DNA of 43,708 nt, taken from contig JADLEU010000261.1 in the NCBI GenBank assembly GCA_020845955.1, positions 1 to 43,708 on the forward strand. Reading direction: 5' to 3'. Position 1 is the stretch's first letter; each line of letters opens with the position of its first letter. Source of the stretch: Anaerolineales bacterium. Lineage in GTDB: Bacteria; Chloroflexota; Anaerolineae; Anaerolineales; UBA6663. The notes under the pieces were generated by a model. It saw only the letters and a list, made by a program, of their open reading frames with translations, had not been told where the DNA came from and searched no databases. Positions 37,901 through 43,708 of this stretch are shown here, one piece after another. The translations under genes and the position numbers were made by a program.

Positions 37901-39072
37901 CTCTGTGCACCCACTACAGCCAGCAGCTGACCGAAGACGATCACGGCCAGCCGGTGGTCATGGCCGGCGTGGTAACCAACATCCGGCCGCACCACACCAA
38001 GAAGGGCGACCTGATGGGGTTCGTCAGCATTGACGACCTGCAGGGACACCTGGAGCTGGTAGTGTTCCCGCGCGCCTGGAAAGATGTCAGCCCCTGGCTG
38101 GCGCTGGAGCAGGTCATCGTTATTCACGGCAAGGTCGATTCGAAGGGCCAGGGCCAGCCCAAGATCATCGTGGAGCAACTGACGCGCGAGTTCAAGCTCA
38201 CGCGCCCCGCCGAGGCGCGGGTCCCGGCCGGCCGAATTCCGGCGCCCGAGGCGGCCCGCTCGGCGGGCAGCCGCGCCAGCCCTGGGCCGCTCGCGGCTCG
38301 CCCCAGGCCACCCGCGCCCGTGCCCGCACCCCTTTCAGCCGGCCCGGTGGATTGGGACGAGGACAGCGGGAGCGCGCCCTGGCTGGACGACGAGCTCCCG
38401 CTGCCGGACGACGACTGGCAGCCGTATGAGAGCGACCCCGGACCGACGTTGGCCGAGCCGGCCGCCGAGCCCCAGCCGGCCGCCACACCCCCGGCGGCCA
38501 GCGCCGGCCGTCCCGCCCACGCCGTGGCTGAGAGAGCGGAGAGCCAGGCCGGGGCCGGCGGCCAGGACGAGCCCAAGCCTGGGCCGGCCAGCGCCGGCCC
38601 GGCAGAGGCAGCCCAGCCAGCTCCGGCCCGGCACAGCGCCGGCCCGGCTGAAGCCTCCAGTGACGGCAACGGCCATTCCCAGCGCCACCACCAACGGCCC
38701 AGCTTGCCGGCGCGGCCCGCGGCCGGCAAGCTCGCCGCCGCCCCGAGCCCGATCGCCAGCGGCGCCGCGCGCGCCCGGCTGCGTGAGGCGCGTTCACCCG
38801 TCGTGCCCGCGGCTGACCAGCCGCCCCGCCGGCTGATCATTACGGTCCAGAGCAGCGGCGACAAGGAGCGCGACAAGCGCCGCATGCGGCGGCTGCACGG
38901 CCTGCTGACGTCTTACCCCGGCAACGACCGGTTTGAGTTTGCCGTGCTCGACTACGACGAGCGCAGTTACCAGCTGCGGTTCCCCAACGACACGACCGGC
39001 TTATGCCCGGCGCTGGAGCGCCAACTGCACGACTTGCTGGGCGCCGGTATGGTCGCCATCCAACCACTCTAA
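34966..39072 (+). CDS. dnaE: DNA polymerase III alpha subunit
   Basis: This 1,368-residue replicative polymerase starts with the PHP domain HLHCHSEYSLLDGLSR and has LTDHGAMYG. The palm carries the catalytic pair in MPDIDLDYPDDRRG (Asp398, Asp400), with a third Asp in KVDFLGL (about 555). A helix-hairpin-helix region and an OB fold (VVMAGVVTNIRPHHTKKG) follow. From about residue 1078 to 1288 it has a Pro/Ala/Gly-rich disordered linker not found in E. coli DnaE. A small C-terminal domain of about 80 residues (RRLIITVQSSGDKERDKRR) ends the protein. It has no separate epsilon-type Exo motif, so it is a DnaE1-like form. pfkA follows 8 nt later. Confidence 0.96.
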   Translation: MSFVHLHCHSEYSLLDGLSRIPQLVARAKALGQPAVALTDHGAMYGAVEFWQAAANAGVKPIIGMEGYLARGRMSERLPGEEHKPYHLLLLARNMTGYKNLLKLASLAQLEGFYYKPRIDKETLAAHAEGLICTTGCLAAEIPRLLTEDRQPEKARREIGWYYEVFGPDNFFFELQDHSLPELRELNKALAELQPHFKARFVATNDVHYVLPEEAAPHDVLLCIQTSKLVTDPNRMKMSDGSYYLKSRAEMEAIFGAFPGALDNTLLVAEMCDVNLKTRGYHLPVFQVPEGHSAESYLRQICEAGLRQRYGSRAGDPAVRGRLEYELKVIHDMGFDAYFLIVWDLCEFARSRGIWWNVRGSGASSIVAYSSFITNLDPLRNSLIFERFLNPGRISMPDIDLDYPDDRRGEMIEYAVQKYGQDNVAQIITFGTLGARAAIRDIGRAMDIPLSEVDRIAKLVPSGPKVKLKDAFDNPEFKALYDSEDYIRQLVDTAAQLEGVSRHASTHAAGVVISDKPLVEYVPLNRPTKGSDDASLGVVTQFPMEIIEKIGLLKVDFLGLATLTIMRRACDLIEQRHGRRLELTTIPFTRRPDDPEADADVRLLFDLLSSGHVDGVFQVESEGMRKVLTSMKPTEFEHLIAVVALYRPGPMDYIASFVRRMHGQEEVAYHHPVLEPILQETYGIIVYQEQIIQIAAQMAGYSPGEADQIRKAVGKKIQAEIARHREQFIAGCLKGGYTPAVAEAVYGDIEFFANYGFNKAHAADYAMITCQTAYLKAHYPVEYMTALLSVWRHDTGRVALYCADARRQGLPVLPPDINQSGLDFTIEARQTGWGIRFGLAAVKNVGEGAVQALLDARQAGGPFKSLDDFCQRVDLRQVGKRPLECLIKVGALDTLGVSRAQALDGLDQIVNASASHFRAAEAGQLSLFGGAGSGGFAGVQLGPAKSEITRREVLSWEKDLIGLYVSDHPLQPVMDEIQSLCTHYSQQLTEDDHGQPVVMAGVVTNIRPHHTKKGDLMGFVSIDDLQGHLELVVFPRAWKDVSPWLALEQVIVIHGKVDSKGQGQPKIIVEQLTREFKLTRPAEARVPAGRIPAPEAARSAGSRASPGPLAARPRPPAPVPAPLSAGPVDWDEDSGSAPWLDDELPLPDDDWQPYESDPGPTLAEPAAEPQPAATPPAASAGRPAHAVAERAESQAGAGGQDEPKPGPASAGPAEAAQPAPARHSAGPAEASSDGNGHSQRHHQRPSLPARPAAGKLAAAPSPIASGAARARLREARSPVVPAADQPPRRLIITVQSSGDKERDKRRMRRLHGLLTSYPGNDRFEFAVLDYDERSYQLRFPNDTTGLCPALERQLHDLLGAGMVAIQPL

Positions 39073-39080
39073 CGGTCAAC

Positions 39081-40046
39081 ATGCGAACACTTGCGATAAT
39101 GACGGCCGGCGGCGATGCGCCGGGAATGAACCCGTGCGTGCGAGCGGTGGTGCGCACGGCCCTGGGAAACGGCCTGCGCGTCAAGGGCATTCGGTGCGGC
39201 TTCGAGGGCTTGCTGGCCGGCGATTTCAAAGAACTGGGGGCGCGCGACGTGGGCGGCATCATCCAGAAGGGCGGCACGGTGCTGATGACCGGCCGCTTTC
39301 CCGAGTTCGCCGAGCTGCGCTACCAGCGGCTCGGGCTGCGTAAGCTGAACGAGGCCGGCATCGATGCCCTGGTGGTGATCGGGGGCGAAGGCTCCATGAA
39401 CGGCGCCCGCGCCCTGGGCCAGCTGGGCTTCCCGGTGATGGGCATCCCGGCCTCGATCGACAACGACATCTATGGCACGCAGATGGCGCTGGGCGTCGAC
39501 ACGGCGCTGAACACCATCATCGAGGCCATCGACAAGCTGCGCGACACCGCCTCGTCGCACCAGCGCGCCTTCGTGGTCGAAACGATGGGGCGCAGCTCGG
39601 GCTATCTGGCCCTCATCAGCGGCATCATCGGAGGCGCCGAGCTAGTGCTCATCCCCGAGCAGGACATCGCCACGGAAGAAGTGGCGGCGGCGGTGTCCGA
39701 TGCCTATGTGCGCGGCAAGACTCACGCCATTATCGTGGTGGCCGAAGGCGCCAGCCTGCACGGCCAGGCCCTGATCGACGCCTTGAACGCCATGAACACC
39801 GGTTTCCAGTTCCGGTTGACGATCCTGGGCCACGTCCAGCGGGGCGGACGCCCCACGGCTTTTGACCGTTTGCTGGCCGCGCGCTTTGGCGTGAGCGCCG
39901 TCGAGCGGCTGCTGGCCGGCGAGCACGGGGTCATGGTCGGCCTGCAGGGGCGCGAAATCTCGGCGATCCCGCTGGAGCAGGTCTGCACCGAGAAGCGGCG
40001 GGCGAACCTGGACTACTACCGCATGGCGCGCATGCTGGCCAAGTAG
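39081..40046 (+). CDS. pfkA: 6-phosphofructokinase (ATP-type)
   Basis: This 321-residue glycolytic kinase makes fructose 1,6-bisphosphate. The ATP site is MTAGGDAPGMN and GGEGSMNGA; Gly rather than Asp in the latter suggests ATP and not pyrophosphate as donor. SIDNDIYGT supplies the catalytic Asp. ETMGRSSGYLAL and LGHVQRGGRPTAFDR are the fructose-6-phosphate and allosteric-site motifs. The ATG at 39081, 8 nt after dnaE, matches the family N-terminus; no ribosome-binding site is clear. Its last 31 nt overlap the 3' end of the convergent methyltransferase gene. Confidence 0.95.
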   Translation: MRTLAIMTAGGDAPGMNPCVRAVVRTALGNGLRVKGIRCGFEGLLAGDFKELGARDVGGIIQKGGTVLMTGRFPEFAELRYQRLGLRKLNEAGIDALVVIGGEGSMNGARALGQLGFPVMGIPASIDNDIYGTQMALGVDTALNTIIEAIDKLRDTASSHQRAFVVETMGRSSGYLALISGIIGGAELVLIPEQDIATEEVAAAVSDAYVRGKTHAIIVVAEGASLHGQALIDALNAMNTGFQFRLTILGHVQRGGRPTAFDRLLAARFGVSAVERLLAGEHGVMVGLQGREISAIPLEQVCTEKRRANLDYYRMARMLAK

Positions 40047-40819
40047 GGCGGCGCGTACCCCACCACCGCGTTCATCACCAACCTGGTTGGAAAGCTTGGC
40101 GTCTCGCCGCGCGCTTCGGCCGCGGCCAGGGCGGCCTCGATGCGCGCCAGGCCGGCCTGGTAGGCGTCGTCGCTCAGCAGCGCGAGCTGCGACGTGCCCT
40201 GCTTGGTCAAGAAATGGTCGCCCAGCACCGCGCGGCCGGCAAGGGTCTGGTCGATGCGCTCGGCCACCTGCCAGGCGGCGCGCTCAAAACCGGCGGCCAC
40301 CATCCAGTCGAGCTGCTGCCCGACGGAGGCGAAGCGCGCCAGATCGGCCTCGCGCGTGCCGGGGAAGTAAGTGTAGAGGTACCACGACGCCGGCTGGGCG
40401 CGCGGGTCCAGCCCCACGATACACAGCGCGCCGCCCGGGCGCAGCAGGCGGCGGGCCTCGGCCACGAAGCGCGCGCGGTCGGGGAAGTGGTGCAGCGCGT
40501 TGACGCAGAAGACCAGGTCGAAGGCGCCGGCCGCGAAGGGCAGCTCGCCGGCCTGGCCGCGCACCAGCTCGCCGGGCGTGCGCAGGGCCTGGGCCTGGCT
40601 CAGCATGCCGGACGAATAGTCCAGCCCCGTGACGCTCCCCCCCAGCGCCGCCAGCCCCGCCAGCCAGCGGCCGGTGCCGCAGCCCACCTCGAGCGAGCAG
40701 ACGGCGCTCAATTCACGGGCCAGGCCGCGCAGCAGGGCGGCCACGCCCTCCAGGCGGTTGACCGCGTAGCGCCGGTGATAGTGAGCGGCGAGTTGGTCGT
40801 AGCCGACGTCAGGCGTCAT
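40016..40819 (-). CDS. Class I SAM-dependent methyltransferase
   Basis: This protein of about 267 residues has the SAM-binding motif LEVGCGTGRWLAGLA, the acidic loop VTGLDYSSGML, and LPFAAGAFDLVFCVNALHHF, then LRPGGALCIVG, as in Methyltransf_11 proteins. The acceptor is not known; the fold is shared by ubiquinone/menaquinone and small-molecule methylases. A GTG start 27 nt upstream is also open, but the ATG at 40819 has GGAG 8 nt before it. The C-terminal codons overlap pfkA tail-to-tail. Confidence 0.85.
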   Translation of the reverse strand: MTPDVGYDQLAAHYHRRYAVNRLEGVAALLRGLARELSAVCSLEVGCGTGRWLAGLAALGGSVTGLDYSSGMLSQAQALRTPGELVRGQAGELPFAAGAFDLVFCVNALHHFPDRARFVAEARRLLRPGGALCIVGLDPRAQPASWYLYTYFPGTREADLARFASVGQQLDWMVAAGFERAAWQVAERIDQTLAGRAVLGDHFLTKQGTSQLALLSDDAYQAGLARIEAALAAAEARGETPSFPTRLVMNAVVGYAPPYLASMRAMR

Positions 40820-40857
40820 CGCGGCGCTCCGCTCGCAAGCCAGCACCGCCGGCCAGC

Positions 40858-41427
40858 TCAGGGCCTGGCCCGCGCGGCGCGCCAGTCGACCGCGTGCAGC
40901 CCGTAGCGGAAGAACTCACGGCGTTCGGGGTAGCGGGCATCTTCTTCGGGCGTGTGCGTCTCGGGACGCAGGCCGATCTTCTGCATCACGCGCGCGGAGG
41001 CCAGGTTGTCTGGATGGCACTCGGCGAAGATGCGCTGCAGGCCGGCGCGCTCGAAACCGTAGTCCAGCACGGCCCGGGCGGCCTCGCTGGTGTAGCCCTG
41101 GCCCCAATAATCGCGACACAGCGCATACCACAGAAAGGCGTCGCGGCCGGGCGGCAGCACCGTCAGGCCGCATTGGCCGACCAGGCGCTCGTCCGGCAGG
41201 CGCAGCACGACGGCAAAAGGATATTGGGAGCGGGGCGGCGCCTCGGCCGCCGCGGCCTGGGCCTGGGCCAGGAAGGCGCGCGTGTCGTCGGGTGTGATCA
41301 CGGCACGCGAGCGATAGCGCAGCACTTCGGGATCAGCGTCGAGCGCGCGCAGCGCGTCGAAATCGGCCGGGACGAACGCGCGCAGCAGCAGGCGGGCGGT
41401 CAGGATCGGGTCCACCGCTCGGGTCAA
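40858..41427 (-). CDS. GNAT acetyltransferase (RimJ/RimL-like)
   Basis: This 189-residue acetyltransferase starts near VDPILTARLLLRAFVPADFD. It continues with LVGQCGLTVLPPG, the acetyl-CoA loop RDYWGQGYTSEAARAVLDYG and FAECHPDNLASARVMQKIGL. Substrate is unknown. I place the start at the TTG at 41427, which overlaps the TGA of the lipoprotein gene as TTGA and indicates translational coupling; a GTG at 41415 is the alternative. A longer frame reaching 41601 only reads antisense-like sequence of the lipoprotein. Confidence 0.82.
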   Translation of the reverse strand: MTRAVDPILTARLLLRAFVPADFDALRALDADPEVLRYRSRAVITPDDTRAFLAQAQAAAAEAPPRSQYPFAVVLRLPDERLVGQCGLTVLPPGRDAFLWYALCRDYWGQGYTSEAARAVLDYGFERAGLQRIFAECHPDNLASARVMQKIGLRPETHTPEEDARYPERREFFRYGLHAVDWRAARARP

Positions 41428-42605
41428 GGTAAGAGCGCGAGCTCCACCTCGGCCAGCGCAAAGGCGGTGGGACCGCCGCGCAGGCGCACGTGCCGCGCTT
41501 CCACCGGGCCAAAGGGCAGCGCCACGGGTGTGTTCTGCTCCAGGATCAGGCAGGCTGGCGTTTCGCCGCAGGTCGTGGCGGGCGCAAAGGCGGCGGCCCA
41601 CTGGAGCCCGTCGAGGCTGACGTCAATGCCTAGCAGGGTCGTGTCCTGGTCGCGGTCGCGATGCGCCACGAGGCGCAGGCCGGCCATGGTCCGCGGGCTG
41701 CCCAGGTCGAACAGCCAGCGGCCCTGCCCGTTGCGCAGGCTGGCCCAGGTGATGGTCTGGTTGTCACGCAGGTCGCTGGGGATGCCGAAGGGTGTGTCGC
41801 CCTCGGCCTGAACGGTGAAGGCGCGCGTGAATTCGGCGGCGGGATCAATGGACTCCGGGGCGGTGGACGCCGCGAGGGTGGCGCTGGTCTCCGGCTCGGC
41901 GGTGGCCTCGGGCGTGGCGCTGGCCAGCGGCTCGCCCACCGGCACCAGCCAGTAGAACTCGTCGAAGTGCAGCCGTAGGCAGCCATTGCTGCCGCGGGCG
42001 GTCACACCAATCCGGGCGTCAACGCCGGCCTCGGCGGTGTAGTCCACCTGCGCGCTGCGCCATTGGTTGTTCTCTAGGAAGGTGCGGGTCTCGCCGAAGA
42101 CGGTCTCCAGGGTGCAGTCGCCGCCGGCCGCGGTTTCAGAGCGATAGCGGAAGTGCAGCAGCACGAGGCTGGCCGCGGGCGCCGGCACCGTGCGCATCAG
42201 GCTGGCGCCGTCTTCGCCGCTGGCGTCAAGGCGGGCGTAGCCGTCATGCCACTCGACCCGCTCGGGGTCAGAAAGCTCCCAGCCGCTCAAGTCGACGTCG
42301 AAACTGCCGTTGTCAATCGGGATGCGGGTGAGCGCCTGGGTGGGGCTGGGGCCGGGCGTGGCCGTGTCGGGCGGGCGCGTGGTCGTGGGCGCTGGCGTGA
42401 GGGTCGGCGGCGGTGTGGCGGTGGGCGCGAGCGTGGCCGGGATGGTCGCCGTGGGCGGACGCGTCAGGGTAGGCAAGGGAGGCAGCGGCGAGGCAAACTC
42501 CAGTTCGGCGGGCTCGATGGGCTGGCCGCCGTAGGCGCAGGCGAGCGCGGCCGCGGCCAGGCAGCAGGCGGCGAAGAGTAGGCGGCGCGAGACGGGTGGC
42601 AGCAT
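41424..42605 (-). CDS. Lipoprotein with Thr/Pro linkers and a discoidin-like domain
   Basis: This 393-residue protein has a lipobox AAALAC (Cys23) after a hydrophobic signal. A Thr/Pro linker (about residues 40-92) is followed by a beta-sandwich similar to carbohydrate-binding domains (IDNGSFDVDLSGWEL, about 95-228). A second linker leads to a C-terminal domain (about 258-393) resembling F5/8 type C (discoidin): RWLFDLGSPRTMAGLRLVAHR, then LGIDVSLDGLQW and ARHVRLRG. It probably binds sugars or the cell surface. The Cys pair near residue 345 may form a disulfide. It is coupled to the GNAT gene. Confidence 0.82.
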   Translation of the reverse strand: MLPPVSRRLLFAACCLAAAALACAYGGQPIEPAELEFASPLPPLPTLTRPPTATIPATLAPTATPPPTLTPAPTTTRPPDTATPGPSPTQALTRIPIDNGSFDVDLSGWELSDPERVEWHDGYARLDASGEDGASLMRTVPAPAASLVLLHFRYRSETAAGGDCTLETVFGETRTFLENNQWRSAQVDYTAEAGVDARIGVTARGSNGCLRLHFDEFYWLVPVGEPLASATPEATAEPETSATLAASTAPESIDPAAEFTRAFTVQAEGDTPFGIPSDLRDNQTITWASLRNGQGRWLFDLGSPRTMAGLRLVAHRDRDQDTTLLGIDVSLDGLQWAAAFAPATTCGETPACLILEQNTPVALPFGPVEARHVRLRGGPTAFALAEVELALLP

Positions 42606-42732
42606 CCGACGCGATCCATCCTTTCAAGGTGCCAGGACTGGAATCGTAGCCGAATGGCGTGGAAGCGCAAGCCGGGGGCTGGACGCCGGAAACTGGAGGT
42701 TTGGCCCGGCTTCCAGCCGGGAGGCCAGGCGG

Positions 42733-43404
42733 CTAGACGGCCAGCGGCAGCACCAACTCGGGCGAGTCGGTCGTGGGGCTGTTGACACGGCTGGAGACGG
42801 CCACCGCGCGCATGTCCGCCGGGTTATAGGGACGCAGCAGCGGCAGCACGGCGTCGGCCGCCTGGTCGCCGGGCGCCAGCCAGAGATCGTAGCTCTCCGG
42901 CGGCAGGATGGCGGGCATGCGGTTGTGGATGCCTTCCAGGAGCGCGTTGGGTTCGGTGGTGATAATGGTGCAGGTCTTGAACAGCTCGTCCTGCGGCGAG
43001 CGCCAGACCTCCCACAGGCCGGCAAAGGCAAAAGGCCGGCCGTCCTTGAGATGGATGTACATGGGCTGCTTGCGGCCATCGAGCTTCTTCCATTCGTAGA
43101 AGCCGTCGGCCACCACCAGGCAGCGGCGGCGCTTGAGCGCGGCGCGGAAGGCGGGCTTCTCGGCCAGGGTTTCGGCGCGGGCGTTGATGAGCTTGTTGCC
43201 GATCTTGGGGTCCTTGGCCCAGGAGGGGATCAGGCCCCATTGGAAGAACTCGAGCTTGCGCTCGGGTTCGTTGGCGACCACGGCCACGGCCTGGCTGGGG
43301 GCGATGTTGTAGCGCGGGGCCAGGCCGGCTGGGGGCGGCTGGGCCAGGCCAAACTGCTTCTGCAGCTCTTCGGGGTCAACGGTGAGGGTAAATCGACCGC
43401 ACAT
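42733..43404 (-). CDS. SRAP-domain abasic-site DNA-protein crosslink protein (YedK/HMCES)
   Basis: This 223-residue protein of the SOS-response-associated peptidase family shields abasic sites in single-stranded DNA by a thiazolidine link. The catalytic Cys2 follows the initiator Met (MCGRFTL). Asn33 in RYNIAPSQ, Glu104 in ADGFYEWKK and His160 in IHNRMP are the other conserved active-site residues. LINARAETL and WGLIPSWAKD also match the family. A strong AAAGGAG site precedes the ATG, and a TATCAT-like box lies about 45 nt upstream. The family is often linked to SOS, but no LexA box was recognised here. Confidence 0.93.
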   Translation of the reverse strand: MCGRFTLTVDPEELQKQFGLAQPPPAGLAPRYNIAPSQAVAVVANEPERKLEFFQWGLIPSWAKDPKIGNKLINARAETLAEKPAFRAALKRRRCLVVADGFYEWKKLDGRKQPMYIHLKDGRPFAFAGLWEVWRSPQDELFKTCTIITTEPNALLEGIHNRMPAILPPESYDLWLAPGDQAADAVLPLLRPYNPADMRAVAVSSRVNSPTTDSPELVLPLAV

Positions 43405-43527
43405 GGGGTTCTCCTTTCGACCTGCTCGGTAAGCGGCGATGCACAGATATGATAGCTCAAATTTTCTAGAATCGCGAGGCCGAAAACTGGCGGCGCCCGC
43501 CCCATTTGCACCAGATTGAGCTTGTTT

Positions 43528-43708
43528 TCAGGCCGAATCCGGGCCGGGCGGGGGCTGCGTTTCGGGAGGCGGCCAGCAGAAGAGGCCCTGGGAGGCGGCG
43601 GCGGCTTGGATGGCGAGCTCGGCGTCGAAGAGGCCGCGCTCGATCAGGGCCTGGAGCAGCTCGGGGCCGCCGCCGGCCTGCATGGGGATGGCGTAGCTCT
43701 CGGGCCGC
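43528..43708 (-). CDS. C-terminus of an unknown protein (partial)
   Basis: An open frame enters from the window edge and ends at a TGA (43530-43528), giving about 60 residues. It includes the helical segment GPELLQALIERGLFDAELA and ends in a Pro-rich tail. I do not recognise the family. It lies upstream of the SRAP gene on the same strand. Confidence 0.5.
   Translation of the reverse strand, partial: RPESYAIPMQAGGGPELLQALIERGLFDAELAIQAAAASQGLFCWPPPETQPPPGPDSA

Noticed and set aside
41430-41601. N-terminal extension of the GNAT enzyme
   Set aside because: It lies inside the lipoprotein gene on the same strand in another frame and shows no acetyltransferase similarity before the TTG at 41427.

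Overview
The window is GC-rich (about two-thirds G+C by eye), gene-dense bacterial chromosome. No rRNA, tRNA, CRISPR array or insertion sequence was recognised. The content suggests a member of the Chloroflexota, probably near the Anaerolineae or Caldilineae. The reasons are the secreted proteins with long Thr/Pro-rich linkers, a sortase with an LPXTG-like substrate, an F420-type luciferase-like oxidoreductase, a very long SecA with a SEC-C tail, and many promoters reduced to a TATAAT box just upstream of the start codon. The lineage is an inference from gene style, not a measured placement.

Layout. (1) 1-2689, minus: a two-gene unit encoding an LCAT-type alpha/beta hydrolase followed by a transglutaminase-like protein with a Gly-Gly-Asp-rich module, cut by the window edge. 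This resembles conflict/effector loci and is the best candidate for an undescribed system. (2) 3262-5644, plus: a repeat-stalk surface protein ending in an IPVTG sorting signal, then its probable sortase. (3) 5774-8847: an EamA transporter, convergent with a metallo-beta-lactamase/STAS-like/kinase-like fusion. (4) 9076-13780, minus: a MarR regulator, the remnant of a short-chain dehydrogenase, and a heterodimeric ABC exporter pair with one degenerate ATP site. (5) 13974-15836, minus: a branched-chain aminotransferase coupled to a membrane PH/DUF1648 protein. (6) 16051-19494, minus: one very large receptor-like gene (pseudokinase, FHA, membrane segment, TSP3 calcium motifs, beta-propeller) broken by two frameshifts. 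One of these is explained exactly by a 7-bp tandem duplication.

(7) 19977-25335, plus: AzlC/AzlD amino-acid exporter, a TIGR03617-like oxidoreductase, a B12-binding mutase small subunit with MeaB, a GNAT acetyltransferase and PRPP synthetase. (8) 25491-31286, plus: a propeller lipoprotein closed by a strong terminator, then secA. (9) 31417-34789: a ferritin-like protein, adenosine deaminase, a membrane-anchored protein with a duplicated module, and mutM. (10) 34966-40046, plus: dnaE followed 8 nt later by pfkA. (11) 40016-43708, minus: a methyltransferase, a GNAT enzyme coupled to a discoidin-type lipoprotein, a SRAP (HMCES/YedK) DNA-repair protein, and the C-terminus of an unknown gene.

Housekeeping genes (ilvE, prs, secA, mutM, dnaE, pfkA, ADA) sit among lineage-specific envelope and signalling genes. 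Both kinase-like proteins in the window lack key catalytic residues, so they look like signal-binding modules rather than active kinases.
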